A stretch of 64,000 bases of DNA from the NCBI GenBank assembly GCA_037389465.1, contig JAZARR010000200.1, positions 4,347,501-4,411,500 of the forward strand. The letters run 5' to 3'. Under the pieces are notes generated by a model. That model did no database searches. It was not told where the DNA came from and saw only the letters and a program-made list of their open reading frames with translations. Origin of the DNA: Baylisascaris procyonis. Its lineage: Eukaryota > Nematoda > Chromadorea > Rhabditida > Ascarididae. Below are positions 1-11,937 of this stretch, piece by piece; the first letter of the stretch is position 1, and each line of letters opens with the position of its first letter. Made by a program: the position numbers and the translations under genes.

Positions 1-19
1 ACTTATCGTTCATTTACAC

Positions 20-290
20 AACTATTTATTTATTTATTTACTCATTTATATGCTGTTTATTTATTTATTTGTTTGTTTATTTTTTTTATTTTTTTAATTT
101 TTTTCCATTTTTTCATCCATTCATTAATTTATGTTCATTTATTTATTTGTTTATTTGCTTATTTGTTTATTTATCTATTCAGTTATTTATTTATCAATTT
201 ATTTATACGACTGTTTATTCGTTTGTCCGACACATTTATTCATTTATATATCCGCTATTCTTATTTCTTCACTTATTTATTCGGCGTTCT
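20..290. repeat. (TTTA/TTTG)n low-complexity tract
   Basis: This stretch is a degenerate tetranucleotide array built from TTTA and TTTG units with T-only interruptions. It reads open in several frames, giving F/I/Y/L-rich translations, but this follows from base composition and is not a sign of a gene. No promoter or RNA structure is visible. Confidence 0.9.
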
Positions 291-299
291 CCATAGGTT

Positions 300-1336
300 T
301 AAAAAAGTCAATTGCGTTTAAAAATCAGGCATGAGAAATATTCATTTGTATAGGAATTTTACAGGAGATGAAAAATTTTTCGCCCAGTAAAAGGGAAAAA
401 AATCAACCATTCATCGTTTTTACGCCTTTTGCGCCATTTTTTTTTGATTGATTTTTTATTGAGATGTAATTCACATCGTTCATTTTATGCGGATTTTTTG
501 GAGCTCTTTTTTCACTGTTACTATTGCTATTAGGCCGCACCATTTGAATATATAAATATATAAACGATTGATGGTGGTGCATAAATGACCAATTTGTTCA
601 TGCCGTTAGCTAAGAGCTGAGAAAATGCGCATGGCTAACGTTCTCATTGATTCCGATCCTTCGATAGAGTCATATAATGTGTCTGTGAAATCACTGCTAT
701 GACTTCTTTGTCGTTAACTTTTTTCTCGCTTATGAATTTAATTTTGACAATATTTCTTAAATCAATACTTTTACAGCTTATATAAGAAAAAATACTCGAT
801 TAGCAGATACTTCAACAGTGGTACAACATTAACCTATTCACGTATATTTGCTTTTATTAGGATCTGTTCAGTGAACGATATTTGCAAGCTGCTGCTGAAA
901 GTTATTGAGATCACATCCTCATAGAATACAAAAGAATGCATAGTGGGTTTTTTAATTCAAGCTGTATGTTTCTTTTTTTTTTTTTTTGACACTATTGCAG
1001 CCAATTAATCTTACGCAGCATTTAGCGAAAAATCAGCATGATTTTATGAAATTTTTTGCATTTCGCTAGAATTCGATAAAATATTCGTTATTGCGTTTTT
1101 TTTTTTTTGTTTCAACCATATTTTCAGCTCATTGCATTTCGTTGCGAAAATGAATGCGAAAATGAATTTTACAAAAATTTATTTCAACATTTATTATATA
1201 TATATATATATATAATGCACAAGAATTGTGGAGAAAGAAAAGATCGATTAAACATCTACAAAAAATCTATTCATTTTTTTTCGCAATAAAGAGATATTAA
1301 TCGGAAATATTTCAGAAATTAAGAGTATTAAGCAGC

Positions 1337-1434
<98 letters not shown>

Positions 1435-2700
1435 TATGTAAAACGGCTATTTAACAATTACAATAACAAATCTACTGGCAAATTTATTTCATTATATGAA
1501 TGTTATACAAAAGTTGCACAACTATGCTTGATAAAAATGGAAATTTGCATTTTATTTTACGCTAAAACTGGTGACCAAGTTATTGGTAGAGTCGGATAGC
1601 ATAAAAAGCACTATGTCTCATAAGTACTATATCACTTCGAATATAAACCCCATTAAAACATCGGATTTTATTAAGTGATAAAAGATTTGAAATGTTATAA
1701 TGATGCATCACGTTATAATAATTCAACATGTGCTGTAATCGATCCATATTTAATAACTGATGGACATTCTAAGCTATTGGGCAGCATTCGAAGCTTATTC
1801 ATATCTCTTGTATTTCGATGCGTATTTTTCTGCGCTGATTATCATAAATAATTGGTAAGTTGGATTATTCAATTGTAAAAAGTGGTCGAAAATATTTGTT
1901 AAACAAATACATCACAAAGATAATATCAAGTGGGATTTCAGTAGTTCAATTCGTCGATATATTTCTATAGACGAAAATTGCAATATTTCTAGCCGTTTTT
2001 TACTTTTATTATCCTTCGAAACTGCTGCGCTGACTCTATTTGAGGAAATGGGTACATGATGGGAAATTTTTTTTTCAACAATTATTTCAGTGTTTCCTTC
2101 AGTCACCAAGTGAATTGATCTATTATGATTAAACGAATTCATATGATTGCTGTAATCGTGGTATTATAGTTTAAGATAAATTTTGTGTATGATCGCCGCG
2201 GTATTTTGCGTAACAAGTTGTATTGATACTTATGTTGATCTCTCCCCATTTTTACTGTAGTTTAAGGCTATAGCCGAGGATAGTAGATAGGCTCTGGTCT
2301 TGCTTACTAATCAGTGTGTATATGACCAGTGTATATATGTGCTTCTTATCGTCTCGTAGTGTTATTGCTCATAATAAACGAGTTTCGTTAGAAATGTGAG
2401 GTTCTTCATCTGCAATAGCGGTCACACCATATAAAAGCGGATAGTGCGAGATTCTTAAAAGTAAACAATCGGCCAATGTTCCCTACTCAAAACAAGTTGA
2501 CTAATTGGTCTTAAAGTGGGAAAAATAATTGCTACAAAACTCACATCTTACGCACATAAAAGTGAAGTTATTTGTTACAGTTTTTACGTCAATCGTTGTA
2601 AAAAGTGAATTTTCAGGTTTCAGAAGCATAGTTATGGCCACTTAACGCATCATTAACCAGTAATGAAGATAACCAGTGAATTACTATCATAAATGCCAAA
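300..2700. other. Intergenic, no supported gene
   Basis: This AT-rich stretch carries no open segment longer than about 76 codons and no recognisable domain. It contains a short (AT)n run near 1193-1214 and a long one at 1340-1430. I see no RNA gene. Confidence 0.6.
1340..1430. repeat. (AT)n microsatellite
   Basis: An uninterrupted AT dinucleotide run of about 90 bases. It is self-complementary and so can extrude as a cruciform. Confidence 0.97.
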
Positions 2701-2746
2701 TAAAACATTATAAGATCAAAATGAGCGACTTACTTCCGGTACTTGA

Positions 2747-3292
2747 AATTGTGCATTCTCCCACATCAATAAAGTGCCCTCTTCACCTATCGTTTTCGAT
2801 CGAAAAATTTTACGCGCACTTAATAGCGAAGCTTGGTTAGATGAACTTCGTCACTCCAAACGTGAACTTGATCCCTCCCTCCCCCGAAAGGTGAGATAGC
2901 TTATATGTAAACTATAATTGCAAATCGTCAAGGTTAAAGCAACTTGTTATCGGCTAAGTATGTTAGAGCTATGATAGAATTTGAACTGTATGATGATTTA
3001 CAATGGAACTTTGAAGGCTTCTCAATGAAATTGCCAAATATTTTCGCAACAACAAAAATGGTATGTCTAAAATAATGTCTTAAATGAAGGTGTTCATATT
3101 GTACCTGTAGAGGTCGGGGCTATAAGTGATTCGAGTGATTCTATATATTTCAGCTAAAATCGAATAGTATTCGATGAATACCCTAAAGTTTTCTAAAAAC
3201 ACAACCGGAAGCGCGTCATACCTCGATCGACCATATTTATCAGTGTCTAAGGCCGATCGAGGAGCCGTTAAATTCACATAGGCAAGAGATAT
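2747..3292 (+). other. Candidate coding segments, strand unresolved
   Basis: Plus strand 2747-2889 stays open and ends at a GTGAG donor. Its last residues read SEAWLDELRHSKRELDPSLP, which looks coding in composition. Plus strand 3174-3292 is open from an ATG to a TAG and ends in SVSKADRGAVKFT. The minus strand is also open over both stretches, including 3080-3334, and has a GTAAGT donor near 2730. I recognise no domain on either strand. If the plus reading is right, this would be a small gene converging on the dioxygenase-like gene. Confidence 0.2.
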
Positions 3293-3834
3293 AGCTAACA
3301 TCAAATGTACGAGATAGGTAATGAAACAATACACGCAACATACACAGCGATGAGCACAGAAACGTGGAGCACAATTCGAAAGCTTTTACATGCACTGTGA
3401 TGAGCGTGATTGTTGCTCATTCTTCTTCTTTGAAGAATCGACGCATTTTGACGAAATTCTAAAAAGTAAAAATTCAATTTAGATTATGTTCAAATGAATA
3501 GTGAAAAAAATTCTTACTTGTATTAGTGAAGTGGTTTTTCTTTACGAAAATTTATGTAAACATTAACGCTTTCTTGATCACAAGAAGTTTATCTACATGA
3601 CTGGTGTGAAGTTTAGTTTTCACGAATAAATTCGTGAAAAAATTTAGCCTCATCGCTTTAGTGAGCGAACTAGTTGGACCGCAGATGTCGAATTTAACTC
3701 GCTGAATAGAGAATTTTTCAATTTTCAATCATGTCATAAAACATGATTGGCATACGAACATTTGCAAATAGCGATGAAAAAATTTAGGTCGCTTAGTGTA
3801 ACGCGCCAAATCGAAATGCACAAGTTGGAAACGT

Positions 3835-3903
3835 CTAGATAGACAAAAAGTAAGATTTGCAGAAAAATGACGCGTTTCGTTCCAGTGAAGCTTTTACTGA
3901 ATT
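3835..3903 (-). CDS. Probable last exon of the dioxygenase-like gene
   Basis: A pyrimidine-rich CTGCAG acceptor on the minus strand opens phase 0, continuing exactly from the previous exon, and a TAG follows after 22 codons. The first residues, NSVKA, resemble the family's N-x-x-KA segment that follows the last metal-ligand helix. The usual tryptophan- and NRP-containing tail is absent. No better exon was found between 2.2 and 4.7 kb. Confidence 0.4.
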   Translation of the reverse strand, partial: NSVKASLERNASFFCKSYFLSI

Positions 3904-6900
3904 CTGCAGGAGGGAAGGGGGTTATGGGAGGAGAGGTAGGTGGTCTTCTCAAGAAAATTTTGATAAGCCGAAGCGAATATTAGGTGTGGTTATTCGAAGT
4001 GTGGAAACGTGCTTTTCGATAAAAAAATTTCATCAACTTTTTGTTTCTTCATCAGAACATTTAGCTTCAGCACGATTTTTGGGAATTTTTTTCGAAGTAT
4101 ATTACGGTATATTCTGTTTTCATTCATATATAATCGGTAAATTCTCGTCTATTCGTCTAAAATCGAGAGTTTTTTTTTTTTTTTTTTAATATGAATCATT
4201 CACACTTCAGGTAGATATATTTGAAGTTTCAAAACGTCATCAAAAACTGCACTTCAACTTTACTGCACAAACGGCCGCCTCCACATCGTGGCTTATCCCC
4301 TAGGCTGGTTATTGTCTAGCGACGAAATCAGGCGTATATAGAGACGGAATTCGGCATACAACTCGGTTAATTACACAGAAAAAAGGCCAATCGCGCAACA
4401 CTGAATTTTTTTTCTTTCAACTTTGCCGCAACAGACGGCTGAATTAGTGGAGCGGTAAAGATCACATATGACGTAAACGTCTATAACTCAATTTCCGATT
4501 CGATCCATCATATTGCGCCTATATTCCTGCACTACACCGATCTACGTTTTCCCTGCCAAAGAAATGAAAACACAGCAGTATTCTCTCATATTAGCCGTAA
4601 GCAAACTGACGCCTTTTCGAAAAATTTATACAATTACTTTGGCTAATTGAGCAACATTTTGGCAAATTTGCCAATTTTTTTTGGCAATTGCCAAATTTTT
4701 AGGGATTTGCTACCATATTATTCGACTTTGGATTAATTCGATGAACTTTCAAAATCTCACCTTCGGTGTAGTAGTGAACCTGTGTAATCGACCTGCAGGA
4801 AGAATTATTAGATCACCAAATTCACATAGTATCCGCACCCATCTGCCAGTATTATCCTCGATATCGTAATATGCTGCTCCTTCGAGAATCATTCGAGCTT
4901 GTTCGCAACCCAATTCCGATTCTTCGAAAAGTTCCTCAAGCTGCAAATAACATATGAGATTATGGAGAAGGAACAATTCGCACCAAAAAATACTGGAAAG
5001 ATCATTGTTGTGCAGTTGCTTTAGGGTCGGCAATAAAAGACATCAACTTTATTGGGGAGGGGATGGGATGGATGAGGGGAGTCGGTGCACTTAGCCAAAA
5101 AGAGATGGAGAGAGACCGCGCGCGTCTTCAGCGAGCGGCGCGGCACTGGTCACTCTTAAATAAATCGCCGCAACAAAAGTGAAAATATACAGTAAGGAAA
5201 CGAGATTCGAACAACGGATTTCGATACATTCGAAAGAGCATTAAAAGCTCTATCAGAATCAAAAATAATCTCAGACAAAAACAAGAACTTTTCTATTAGA
5301 TCGATTTTTTATATGGCGTGCAATTGAGGAAAATTGCATGGTCATTGATAAATCAAGGTCTATAACTGTATGAAGGAACAAGATTTGGGAAGAGTGACTA
5401 GGTACATTCGAAAGAGCATTAAAAGCTCTATTAGAATCAGAAATAATCTCGGGCAAAAACAAGAACTTTTCTATAAGATCGATTTCTTATATGCAGTGCA
5501 ACTGACATAAATTGTAGTGTCGCCTTATCCATTATCTCATGCGTTATAGTTGTGCATTTATGATATTGTTCTTAATGAAGAACTCAAATCATGACACACC
5601 TTGACGATTTAATAAATCGTTGTGGCTCCTTATGAATGGATCTTTCATGCGATTGTTACATGCACCAGTTAAGAATTCTTCAATTCGACAGTTATCGGTT
5701 TCCTTCATTTCATTTCTTTCCTATATAGGGAAACTGATAATGGCCATTGTAAGTTCGCTTGATGATAGAAGGGCCAACCGGCGCATTCAGCATGTGGTTA
5801 ATTGTGTTGTGATACGTTGATTGCATGCAACATTAGTAACTTGCACGTATGGCAAGTGCTTCTTCTAAACGTCATTCAGCCATTCTAGATTAGTGTTCGA
5901 AATGAGTGTTCTTGATAGCCCCATCTTCTTCCTCATCTCCTCCACATTTGGCGAACTGGCTTTTTAGCTATAGTTGCGCACTTCAATGTTAACAGTCGTT
6001 TCGCTACTTACATTGAAGGTTTCCTGCCTTGTAAACACTTGTGGTCCGCTGCCATGAAAATTTCAATTCTTCCAATTGGGAGTATGCAGCGTTCGAATCG
6101 CTTTTCCCTTCTCAATCCTGACGGGTCTATGTCGGAAAGCAAGTGTTGTATGCAATCAGCGTATGGCAATGCAGTTAACCACATGCTGAATGCGTCGGTT
6201 GGCTTTTCAATCTTCAAGCGAACTTACAATGGCCATTATCAGTATGCCTATACAGGAAAGAAAAGAAATGAAGGAAACCCATAACTGTCGAATTGAAGAA
6301 TTCTTAACTGGTGCATGTACAATCGCATGAAAGGTCCATCCATAAGGAGCCACAACGAGTTTAATGTAATTTACGAATGATTTTGTCAATTCATTAAATC
6401 GTCAAGATGTGTCATGAATTGAGTTCTTCATTAAGAACAATGTCATAGATGCACAACTATAACGCATGAGATAATGGATAAGGCGACACTGCAATTTATG
6501 TCACTTGCACTGCATATAAAAAATCGATCTTATAGAAAAGTTCTTGTTTTGGTCCGAGATTATTTTTGATTCTAATAGAGATTTTAATGCTCTTTCGAAT
6601 GTACCTAGTCACTCTTCCCAAATCTTGTTCCTTCATACAGTTATAGGCCCTGATTTATCGATGACCATGCAATTTTCCTCAATTGCACGTCATATAAAAA
6701 ATCGAACTAATAGAAAAGTTCTTGTTTTTGTCCGAGATTATTTTTGATTCTGATAGAGCTTTTAATGCTCTTTCGAATGTGTCGAAATCCGTTGTCCGAA
6801 TCTCATTTCCTTACTGTATATTTTCACATTTATTGTGACGATTTATTTCAGAGTGACCAGTGCCGCGTCGCTCGCTGGAGACGCGCGCGGTCTCTCTCTA

Positions 6901-8271
6901 TCTCTCTCTTGCGACTGCGCTTGTGGCTAATGTTACCCTCACCGGAGGAGGGAGGGAAGGAGAGGAGAGAGCGAAAGGGGAAACACCTCTCACTGAGATG
7001 TTGTATAGATAGCTAGCGATTTCATCTAAACTTCAAAAAAAAAATTCACCATTACAAATCACGCCAATACTAATATCGTCCCAATCGTAGTAGATGGAAG
7101 GAAATAAGGACATAGTACCTCATTTTCTAGAATTAATAAGCAACAATTGTATGCAATCGTGAAAGGAAAACATTACAGTAATGCAAACTACAGCAGTTCG
7201 ATACTGATACGTTTTTTCTTATGGATTCAATTTTATAGACCTTTCAGTATATTCTCCCTCATCCCCTACAGAGAGTTTTTGAAATAATCGTCATTCTTTC
7301 CATATTATCTTTTAAGCTCTAAATTTTACTCTAAAATATATCTTGTTAAAGTCGCTTGAGCATTATCCTTATGAACGAATATGTCAACGTTTCTGATCGC
7401 AAATCAGTGAAATAATGTAGTAGAATTTTTCATTGTAGCACAATAAATTTTCCCTTTATAAACTTAAAAAATATTCATTTAGTCACACAAATTCGGAAAA
7501 AAGTTGTACACTTCGAAATAATGTATTAATAGCAACCGTGTCGTCAGAAAGAGAAGTGATATATTTTGAGCAAGTTGGTGCGCAACATAATTTCTTACTT
7601 TTTAGTTTTTGAAAAGTACGAATAAATTTTTAAAGAATTAATGTTGAAAAGTTTTTTTTTTTGTGAATATTCTTAGAAAATATTCACCTTATCTTCGAAA
7701 TCCACAGTTGTTTCTGCGTCAAGAGTATATGTGTCCTCTTTAGTCAAATTTCGTTCCATTTTCAACAGTGCTATCCGTTTCGACATCCCAATCTGATCCA
7801 TTGTATCGATCTAAAAGAAAATTATTTAATTTATTTAAATTACTTTCTGCATTCGCAATATTAGCCTTAGAACCACAATAGTAAATATATATTCTATAGA
7901 TTTGTCATTGAAACTTTAGAAAAATAGGGCTATTGTGCATACCAAATATCGCTACTTTTATCTATTTTTGTGTGTATTTTGGTCACTAAAGTTACTTCTA
8001 TATCGAACGTAGCTTTTTTAATACCACATGATAAACGAAATCTTATGAACGAAACATAACAGAATTATCAAGTTTGTACTGAATCATTACCCTTCGAACC
8101 TCACCATAGGAATAGATAAGTGCCAATAAACGAAAAGCAATTAACCTTGAAATAAAGTGTTCCAGTTTTCTTGGTGAGTTCATCAGGAGTGATCTTCTTC
8201 GGAGGGAACATATGATGAGGTAGACGTGGATCACCGCACGGATATGATTCCATGTACCAGATCTGTACCAT
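3835..8271 (-). CDS. Acireductone dioxygenase-like protein, metal site degenerate
   Basis: The family (ARD/ADI1, cupin fold) oxidises acireductone in the methionine salvage pathway, using one Fe or Ni held by three His and one Glu. Exons on the minus strand are 8271-8146, 7810-7688, 4940-4761 and probably 3903-3835, about 165 codons against roughly 180 in the family. The first three join in phase 0 at GT..AG introns. The N-terminus [20 protein letters not shown] matches the family start. The cupin core reads [20 protein letters not shown] and then [10 protein letters not shown]. At the usual EEHLHxxxE site the sequence is EESELGCEQ, so two His and the Glu are missing and only the His of RLHRFT remains. 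The last exon (starting NSVKA) is chosen for its strong CTGCAG acceptor and its phase; it ends about 17 residues early. A splice acceptor lies 6 bases before the ATG. Identity to the family is clear. A catalytic role is doubtful, and a pseudogene-in-progress or a structural/regulatory paralog both fit. Confidence 0.82.
5088..5845 (+). repeat. Left arm of the inverted repeat
   Basis: The left arm contains two direct copies of a ~100-base unit starting ACATTCGAAAGAGCATTAAA, at about 5225 and 5402. It lacks a ~36-base segment that the right arm carries near 6355-6395. Confidence 0.88.
6140..6935 (-). repeat. Right arm of the inverted repeat
   Basis: This is the reverse complement of the left arm with scattered substitutions and one ~36-base insertion. 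It carries the same internal direct duplication, at about 6541-6610 and 6712-6780. Confidence 0.88.
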
Positions 8272-8281
8272 ACTTAACTGA
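8272..8281 (-). promoter_or_regulatory. 3' splice site just upstream of the dioxygenase start
   Basis: On the minus strand the sequence reads TTTCAG, then six bases, then the ATG. No upstream exon is evident, so this is most simply a spliced-leader trans-splice acceptor. Confidence 0.5.
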
Positions 8282-8893
8282 AATTAACAGCTATGGATGA
8301 AATTATTTGCAGAGATTATTTCGACTGCAAAACGAATCTCGCACTAATATAATTGCTACTAACATTTATTAAAAATTATTTCAATATTGAACAAATCGAT
8401 ATAATATATGACATGTATATCATACTTTTATTTTGTCCTTTGAATTATTTTATTCCAAGAGCTTATTCCATGAGGGCGGGAAGTAAGGCGGGGATAATTC
8501 AACGGACAGAGTTCGAATCAAACGAGAGACGAGGGTTTCATTGAAGATGGAGGGAAAAGAAAGTTGGCGGAGGGGAGCGGGGGATAGGAGCACGAGGAGA
8601 GGATGCTTCATTTTGAGCAACAGAGTGTATGCGGAGCGATCAGTTTTGATAACTGGAATGCATACTCCTCAAAAATTACCCACATATATTCCATCGGTAT
8701 ATCACGCACTTTAATTTTATCTGTCTCTCTCTATTCTTTTCATATATTTAAAAATCCATCATACTTACTTTCACCTTATGTTCGAGCCATTGAAATTATC
8801 AGTCATATTTTAATCTGCTTATATCGAAGTTTTTTTTTTATTCCGGATTTTTTGACTTTTGAAGAATTTTAGAATGATTTACGTTCAAACAAA

Positions 8894-8971
8894 ATGGCCA
8901 TCATCTCAATTATAACGTCCACTAAGCGGCGATTAATTATTCTAAATATTATGGCAGTGATTTTTTCATTG
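8894..8971 (+). CDS. Candidate first exon, signal-anchor-like N-terminus
   Basis: An ATG preceded 21 bases upstream by a TTTTAG acceptor opens 26 codons ending at a GTAAGT donor in phase 0. The peptide is MAIISIITSTKRR followed by a hydrophobic run (LIILNIMAVIFSL), as in a type II signal anchor. Its start lies 0.6 kb from the divergent dioxygenase-like gene. I could not find the next exon with confidence. Possible downstream pieces are 9818 onward, 10501-10556 and the terminal exon at 15099. The protein is not recognised. Confidence 0.33.
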
Positions 8972-11520
8972 GTAAGTGAAGAATAGGTGAGATTGAGTAA
9001 ATTACGAGTATTAAGGTTAAATTAATAAATGATATAAATAAGGGATGAAATCAATGTGCAATACTATTCATGCAAATGATGAAAATGCTCAAAATTTTAT
9101 TAGCGATTATTTTTTTCAAGTGGGATTGTAAGACTTAGCCTTCAAATTTATGCTTCATAATTGTGAGTTATTTAAAATCTGCGCATAAATTTTTTGAAGC
9201 AATCGATTGTTATGCAAATAAATTAATGATCGATCAAAAGATGGTTGGAATTATTGCTAAAGTTTAAGAAATTTTTCAAAAAAAAAGAGAATTCTTTTGT
9301 ATAAAAATTTCTTTTGAAAATATCTCTTTAATGGTCTATAAATTCTCTTTTTCTTTTATTGCAATAAATCACATCTTTCTTTGATATAATAAATTACAGC
9401 TTTCTTTAAATATAACATGTATTCGCTGCTTACACCTACATGGAACCATTCTTGTCGATGCCTTGATAAACGTTTCTAATTACTATGAAGCATTAGAATA
9501 TACTAACAAAAATATTAACAAAGATTTCGATTTCTGAGTGTTACTGCAAAATATTAACAAAAAATATCGCTTTCGCAGTATTACTGCAATCTTTATTTTC
9601 CAACACAATAAAACATAAATGAAACATCAAAGAATATCAGTATGTTCCCTACATTGTGAAGTAAAATCAGACAACCTTTCTAGCAGAGTTATGATTGCAA
9701 GTGTTGTTTTTTTGAGTTGTTAATTTGTTTGAGAAAAAATACTTCAATTTTGAATCTTTTCAGCATTAAAATATTACAATTTTTCAAGCCTTTGTAATAT
9801 TTTTCATAATTTCAGAAGAAGAAATCTCCGACGAATTGCAGTCACGTTTTATTAAAGCTTATTTTCTCAAAACTGAAGTTTTTTTTTACATATATTGCAT
9901 TATCGCTGTATAAACTACACAAATGATGGGGACAAATTACTTGCTGCAAGTTGATTTTGCATTTTGAACATAAAAGTAATATTTTTTTTCGTTTGTTTTT
10001 TTTTCACTTTTATTGCGGTTATGTGTACCCAAACACCGAGAGATTTGCATATGCAGATTTCGTTCTGCGATTGTTTCAATTAGCAAAATGCAATTTTTAT
10101 CTTTGAGATTGGTCAGCTTAATACGGATGTAGATTACTAGACATTTTGTCACTATTTTTGAATATTTGTGCAGTCGTCTGGCAGCTGACTAAACTACAAA
10201 AAAGGGCATATAACGTCGACTATTCGGCGTGTATTTTACGCTCTCCTCAATGCATTCATATGAAACCAATGATTTCGTCAAAAACTTTTATAGGTGCCGT
10301 TGAGACAAAGATATTGTTTTATTTGAGGTTTTTTTTTTTCACTATGACGGATTCCAGAAAGAAATCGCTGTGAATTTCAGCAATGATATAATGAATTTTG
10401 AGAAGTGAATGCAATATGCAAACACCGTTAAGCTTACAATAAAAATAGAAAACCCAATTAATTCGGGGAAACCAAGAAACTTGCTCCACTGAAATTATTC
10501 AGGTGTTACGTGAGGGTGTGCAAAATTTGAAGTGGATAGCGAGGAAAATTTTGGGTAATCGGCCAAATTCGAGGAATAAAAATTTTCCAGCTATCAGCAT
10601 CAGCGCTAAACGAATCACCTATTTATATACAGCGATGTTCAACGATCATTAAATTCTGATTTTAGAGAATAGTTTTCGGCGGAAATATTCAATCGCCTTA
10701 TTGACTGCATTGCGTCATTGTTTTGCTGCATTTGGCGAAAAAATTACAAATATATTGCCACTTTAGAGGTGATCAGTTAAACAATTGTGAATTCTTATCA
10801 AGAGATAATCAAGTTTAATGTCCTTGAGAAAAATCGAAAATATCATAGTACAATCATTTCAAAGTTTGCCCAACAATAAACGAGAGGAGCACTTTATCAC
10901 TGACATTTGAGAGCAATGCAATGAGTGGGAATATTAGCCATAGTAGCTGTCATGATTCCTATTTCCCTGCAGTGAAGGGCATCAGACCAGCCTATCTTAT
11001 AAATGAACAAAAAGCAATGAATACTGTGCATTTTTCATTGCAACTGATCGAATTTAAAAAAAAAAATAAATTTTTATACCTTTCTGACTGTTTTACTTCA
11101 CGTTAATAAGTATGACTTCAAAATCCTATACGCATTCAAGTATCGGTAGTGGACAGCAATAGAAAATCCGACAAAAAACGGCAATCAAGAAACCATTGAG
11201 CAATGAACAAGATTTGATATCTTCTCAGAGAAAAGTGTTGAACAAAACAAACCGCAGAGTGATGTTGATTGGTGTGTTTGAAGGATTTCAATGCCAATTA
11301 GTGTTCACTGAGAAGAAAGGCTATGCGGGATCTGGATTTTATTAACACATAAAGCGGCAAAATAACACTAAGAGCCAACACCGTTGCCATCTAACAAAGG
11401 GTTCTAAAAACGAACAATGACCAACTTGCCCGTCGATGCTTTTATCAAAGTGCCATATACAGCTTGCGCAAAACATGATCACTCTGAGCGAAACAGGCTT
11501 TAGGATAAGGAAATAATATC
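8972..11520. other. Gene-poor AT-rich stretch
   Basis: Short open segments with plausible acceptors occur on the plus strand. After ATTATTCAG at 10501, about 18 codons read VLREGVQNLKW and onward. After TTTCCAG near 10590, about 22 codons end in TGA. A small imperfect duplication (AAAATATTAACAAA...TACTGCAA) lies at about 9507-9592. None of these can be assembled into a gene by eye. Confidence 0.4.
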
Positions 11521-11528
11521 AAGCAGGG

Positions 11529-11529
11529 A

Positions 11530-11581
<52 letters not shown>
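11529..11581. repeat. (AT)n microsatellite
   Basis: A pure AT run of about 52 bases directly upstream of the LINE-like fragment. Confidence 0.95.
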
Positions 11582-11583
<2 letters not shown>

Positions 11584-11589
11584 CCACCC

Positions 11590-11815
11590 CGTCCAACACC
11601 CTCATCAGGACAAATGTGGCGGAACAAGTCCCGACAGTCATAAAAGGGACGGCGGTGAATCGACTCGTCAGCATCCGATGGGCAGGAGGCGAGCCTAAGC
11701 CCTAACCTTCACGTGACCGACCTGCAAGAAGGAGAGGCCGACCTAAAGACCACTGGAACCAACTGGACCAGAGGCATTGGGTCAGAGCAGGCGGAAGCGA
11801 TATGAAGAGACATGT
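11590..11815 (+). mobile_element. LINE 3'-end (ORF2 tail) fragment
   Basis: Read on the plus strand, the segment gives VNRLVSIRWAGG, a stop, and then RRRGRPKDHWNQLDQRHWVR. An R-W-A/V-G-H block followed by an R-x-GRP-x-x-x-W block is the usual tail of non-LTR retrotransposon ORF2 proteins. The reading contains a stop and probably a frameshift, and the upstream reverse transcriptase is absent, so this is a 5'-truncated dead copy. The A/T-rich simple repeat that follows (AAATAAAT then (TA)n) may be its 3' tail. It is locally much richer in GC than its surroundings. Confidence 0.5.
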
Positions 11816-11865
11816 ATTCATAATGAATGCTGCGTTCATTTAAAAAAATAAATAAAAATAAATAA

Positions 11866-11877
<12 letters not shown>

Positions 11878-11930
<53 letters not shown>
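11878..11930. repeat. (AT)n microsatellite
   Basis: An AT run following an AAATAAAT/AAATATA tract, placed immediately after the LINE-like tail. Confidence 0.93.

Positions 11931-11933
<3 letters not shown>

Positions 11934-11937
<4 letters not shown>

Larger units (their letters stand above)
5088..6935. mobile_element. Foldback-type element (long inverted repeats)
   Basis: About 750 bases at 5088-5845 recur inverted at 6140-6935 with roughly 90% identity over the parts I compared, around a central spacer of about 290 bases. The arms start in a shared GC-rich stretch (GACGCGCGCGGTCTCTCTC read inward from the right) and end near a GCTGATTGCAT-like sequence. No transposase is encoded, so this would be a non-autonomous foldback element or large MITE. 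It lies inside intron 2 of the dioxygenase-like gene. Target-site duplications were not resolved. Confidence 0.85.

Noticed and set aside
3857..4189. 110-codon plus-strand open frame
   Set aside because: It overlaps the probable last exon of the dioxygenase-like gene, contains a polyT-coded Phe tail and has no domain.
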